The position numbers were made by a program, and so were the translations under genes. This document shows positions 63,602 to 64,000 of a DNA stretch of 64,000 nucleotides, one piece after another (position 1 is the stretch's first letter; each line of letters begins with the position of its first letter). The notes under the pieces are model-generated. The model ran no database searches. It saw only the letters and a program-made list of their open reading frames with translations, and was not told the DNA's origin. The stretch is taken from contig CAYRVX010000001.1 of assembly GCA_964427875.1 (NCBI GenBank), forward strand, positions 1 through 64,000. Direction: 5' to 3'. The stretch comes from CAYRVX01 sp964427875 (lineage in GTDB: Bacteria > Planctomycetota > Phycisphaerae > SM23-33).

Positions 63602-64000
63602 TCGTTGGGCGGAGGTCGCTTCGGCTGCGCCAGCGGGGCGGGCCCAGGCAGGCGGCCACGTCGGCGGTGATGAGCTTCTCGGCGAACAGGCCCGCCTCGG
63701 CCAGCGGCGCCCCGTTGGGCGCGAAGATCGCGCTGTCGCCGTAGCCGTAGCGGTCCTCGTCCGGCCAGTATCCCACCACGTTCGACCGCGCAACCACCAC
63801 GCCGTAGTGGGCGGCGATGCCGACGTGGTTGTTGCGGACGCGGATGCGGTGGTCGTCCATCGCGTCGCGGCGGATCGCGTTGTAGTGCGGGCTGAAGATG
63901 ATCGCAACGCCCTTCCACGCCATCGTCGCGGCGATCTCCGGGAAGGAGGAGTCGTGGCAGATGATGACGCCGAAGGTCACGCCCTTCGCCTCGAAGACGG
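63552..64000 (-). CDS. Carbon-nitrogen hydrolase (nitrilase family), partial
   Basis: The C-terminal 148 codons of a nitrilase-superfamily amidase; the 5' end lies beyond the window. FGVIICHDSSFPEIAATM contains the catalytic Cys in the family pattern ICxDxxFPE. VRNNHVGIAAHYGVVVARSN and DSAIFAPNGAPLAEAG match the following strands. Such enzymes hydrolyse amides such as N-carbamoyl amines or omega-amides; the substrate cannot be set. It is convergent with, and overlaps, the multi-TM gene. Confidence 0.88.
   Translation of the reverse strand, partial: VFEAKGVTFGVIICHDSSFPEIAATMAWKGVAIIFSPHYNAIRRDAMDDHRIRVRNNHVGIAAHYGVVVARSNVVGYWPDEDRYGYGDSAIFAPNGAPLAEAGLFAEKLITADVAACLGPPRWRSRSDLRPTIIRQLHDAAMAALTQE

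Noticed and set aside
1..64000. tRNA, rRNA, CRISPR array, insertion sequence or prophage
   Set aside because: No cloverleaf-like intergenic segment, rRNA motif, regularly spaced repeat, transposase or phage protein was recognised in any part of the window.

Overview
The window is high-GC DNA (about two thirds G+C by eye) from a Gram-negative bacterium, most likely a planctomycete (Planctomycetota, perhaps a Phycisphaerae-like lineage). The evidence is many secreted lipoproteins and large hypothetical secreted proteins, a sulfatase, glycoside-hydrolase and beta-helix proteins, DUF547, DUF4159, peptidase-MA and Spy/CpxP-like proteins, a hydrazine-synthase-alpha-like diheme protein, and palindromic GC-rich intergenic repeats. 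A run of 100 N flanked by an exact 55-nt duplication shows a draft assembly, probably a metagenome bin. I saw no rRNA, tRNA, CRISPR array, transposase or prophage gene.

Layout. 1-690: intergenic, with a palindromic repeat cluster. 690-13 kb: housekeeping and envelope genes: xylulokinase, folC, a metalloprotease lipoprotein, a 735-aa secreted protein with a pseudopilin-like tail, yidC with a phosphoesterase, tsaB, a double-ACT protein, a DUF547 lipoprotein and an AsmA-like protein. 14.2-20.5 kb: a same-strand run made of a pteridine-reductase-like SDR, folB and folE, followed by a YihY membrane protein, a lipoprotein, a DsbD-N-like protein and an internally duplicated redoxin. 20.5-34.5 kb: glycan-degrading and secreted proteins (GH20, type I sulfatase, sialidase-like propeller, clan GH-A-like enzyme, parallel beta-helix protein) interrupted by trkH-trkA.

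34.6-42 kb: an ABC permease broken by the assembly gap, then a URO-D-family protein, a sialic-acid lyase, a mutarotase-SSS transporter fusion and a sialidase. The last four look like one sialic-acid release, anomer conversion, import and cleavage unit. 42.1-44.4 kb: a terpenoid-cyclase-fold/DUF4159 protein with an apparent one-base frameshift. 44.7-51.2 kb: two convergent groups (SDR, DeoC-type aldolase, Zn-ADH facing kinase, MFS transporter, SDR) that together resemble a sugar or polyol catabolic island. 51.4-58.9 kb: a minus-strand run, PP2C-cNMP fusion, secreted protein, CPBP-like membrane protein, YetA/PcRGLX-like protein and SMP-30-like lipoprotein, its first three genes joined by 4-bp overlaps. 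59-63.6 kb: a diheme HzsA-related protein overlapping an internally duplicated multi-TM protein. The window ends inside a nitrilase-family gene.

Two cross-cutting signals deserve attention. At least five genes have a sigma70-like -10 box 6-10 nt before the start codon and no Shine-Dalgarno, which suggests leaderless mRNAs. A four-hairpin element at 20.62-20.72 kb keeps two fixed loop sequences while its stems differ but remain perfectly paired, and it directly abuts the remnant of a sialidase-like gene.
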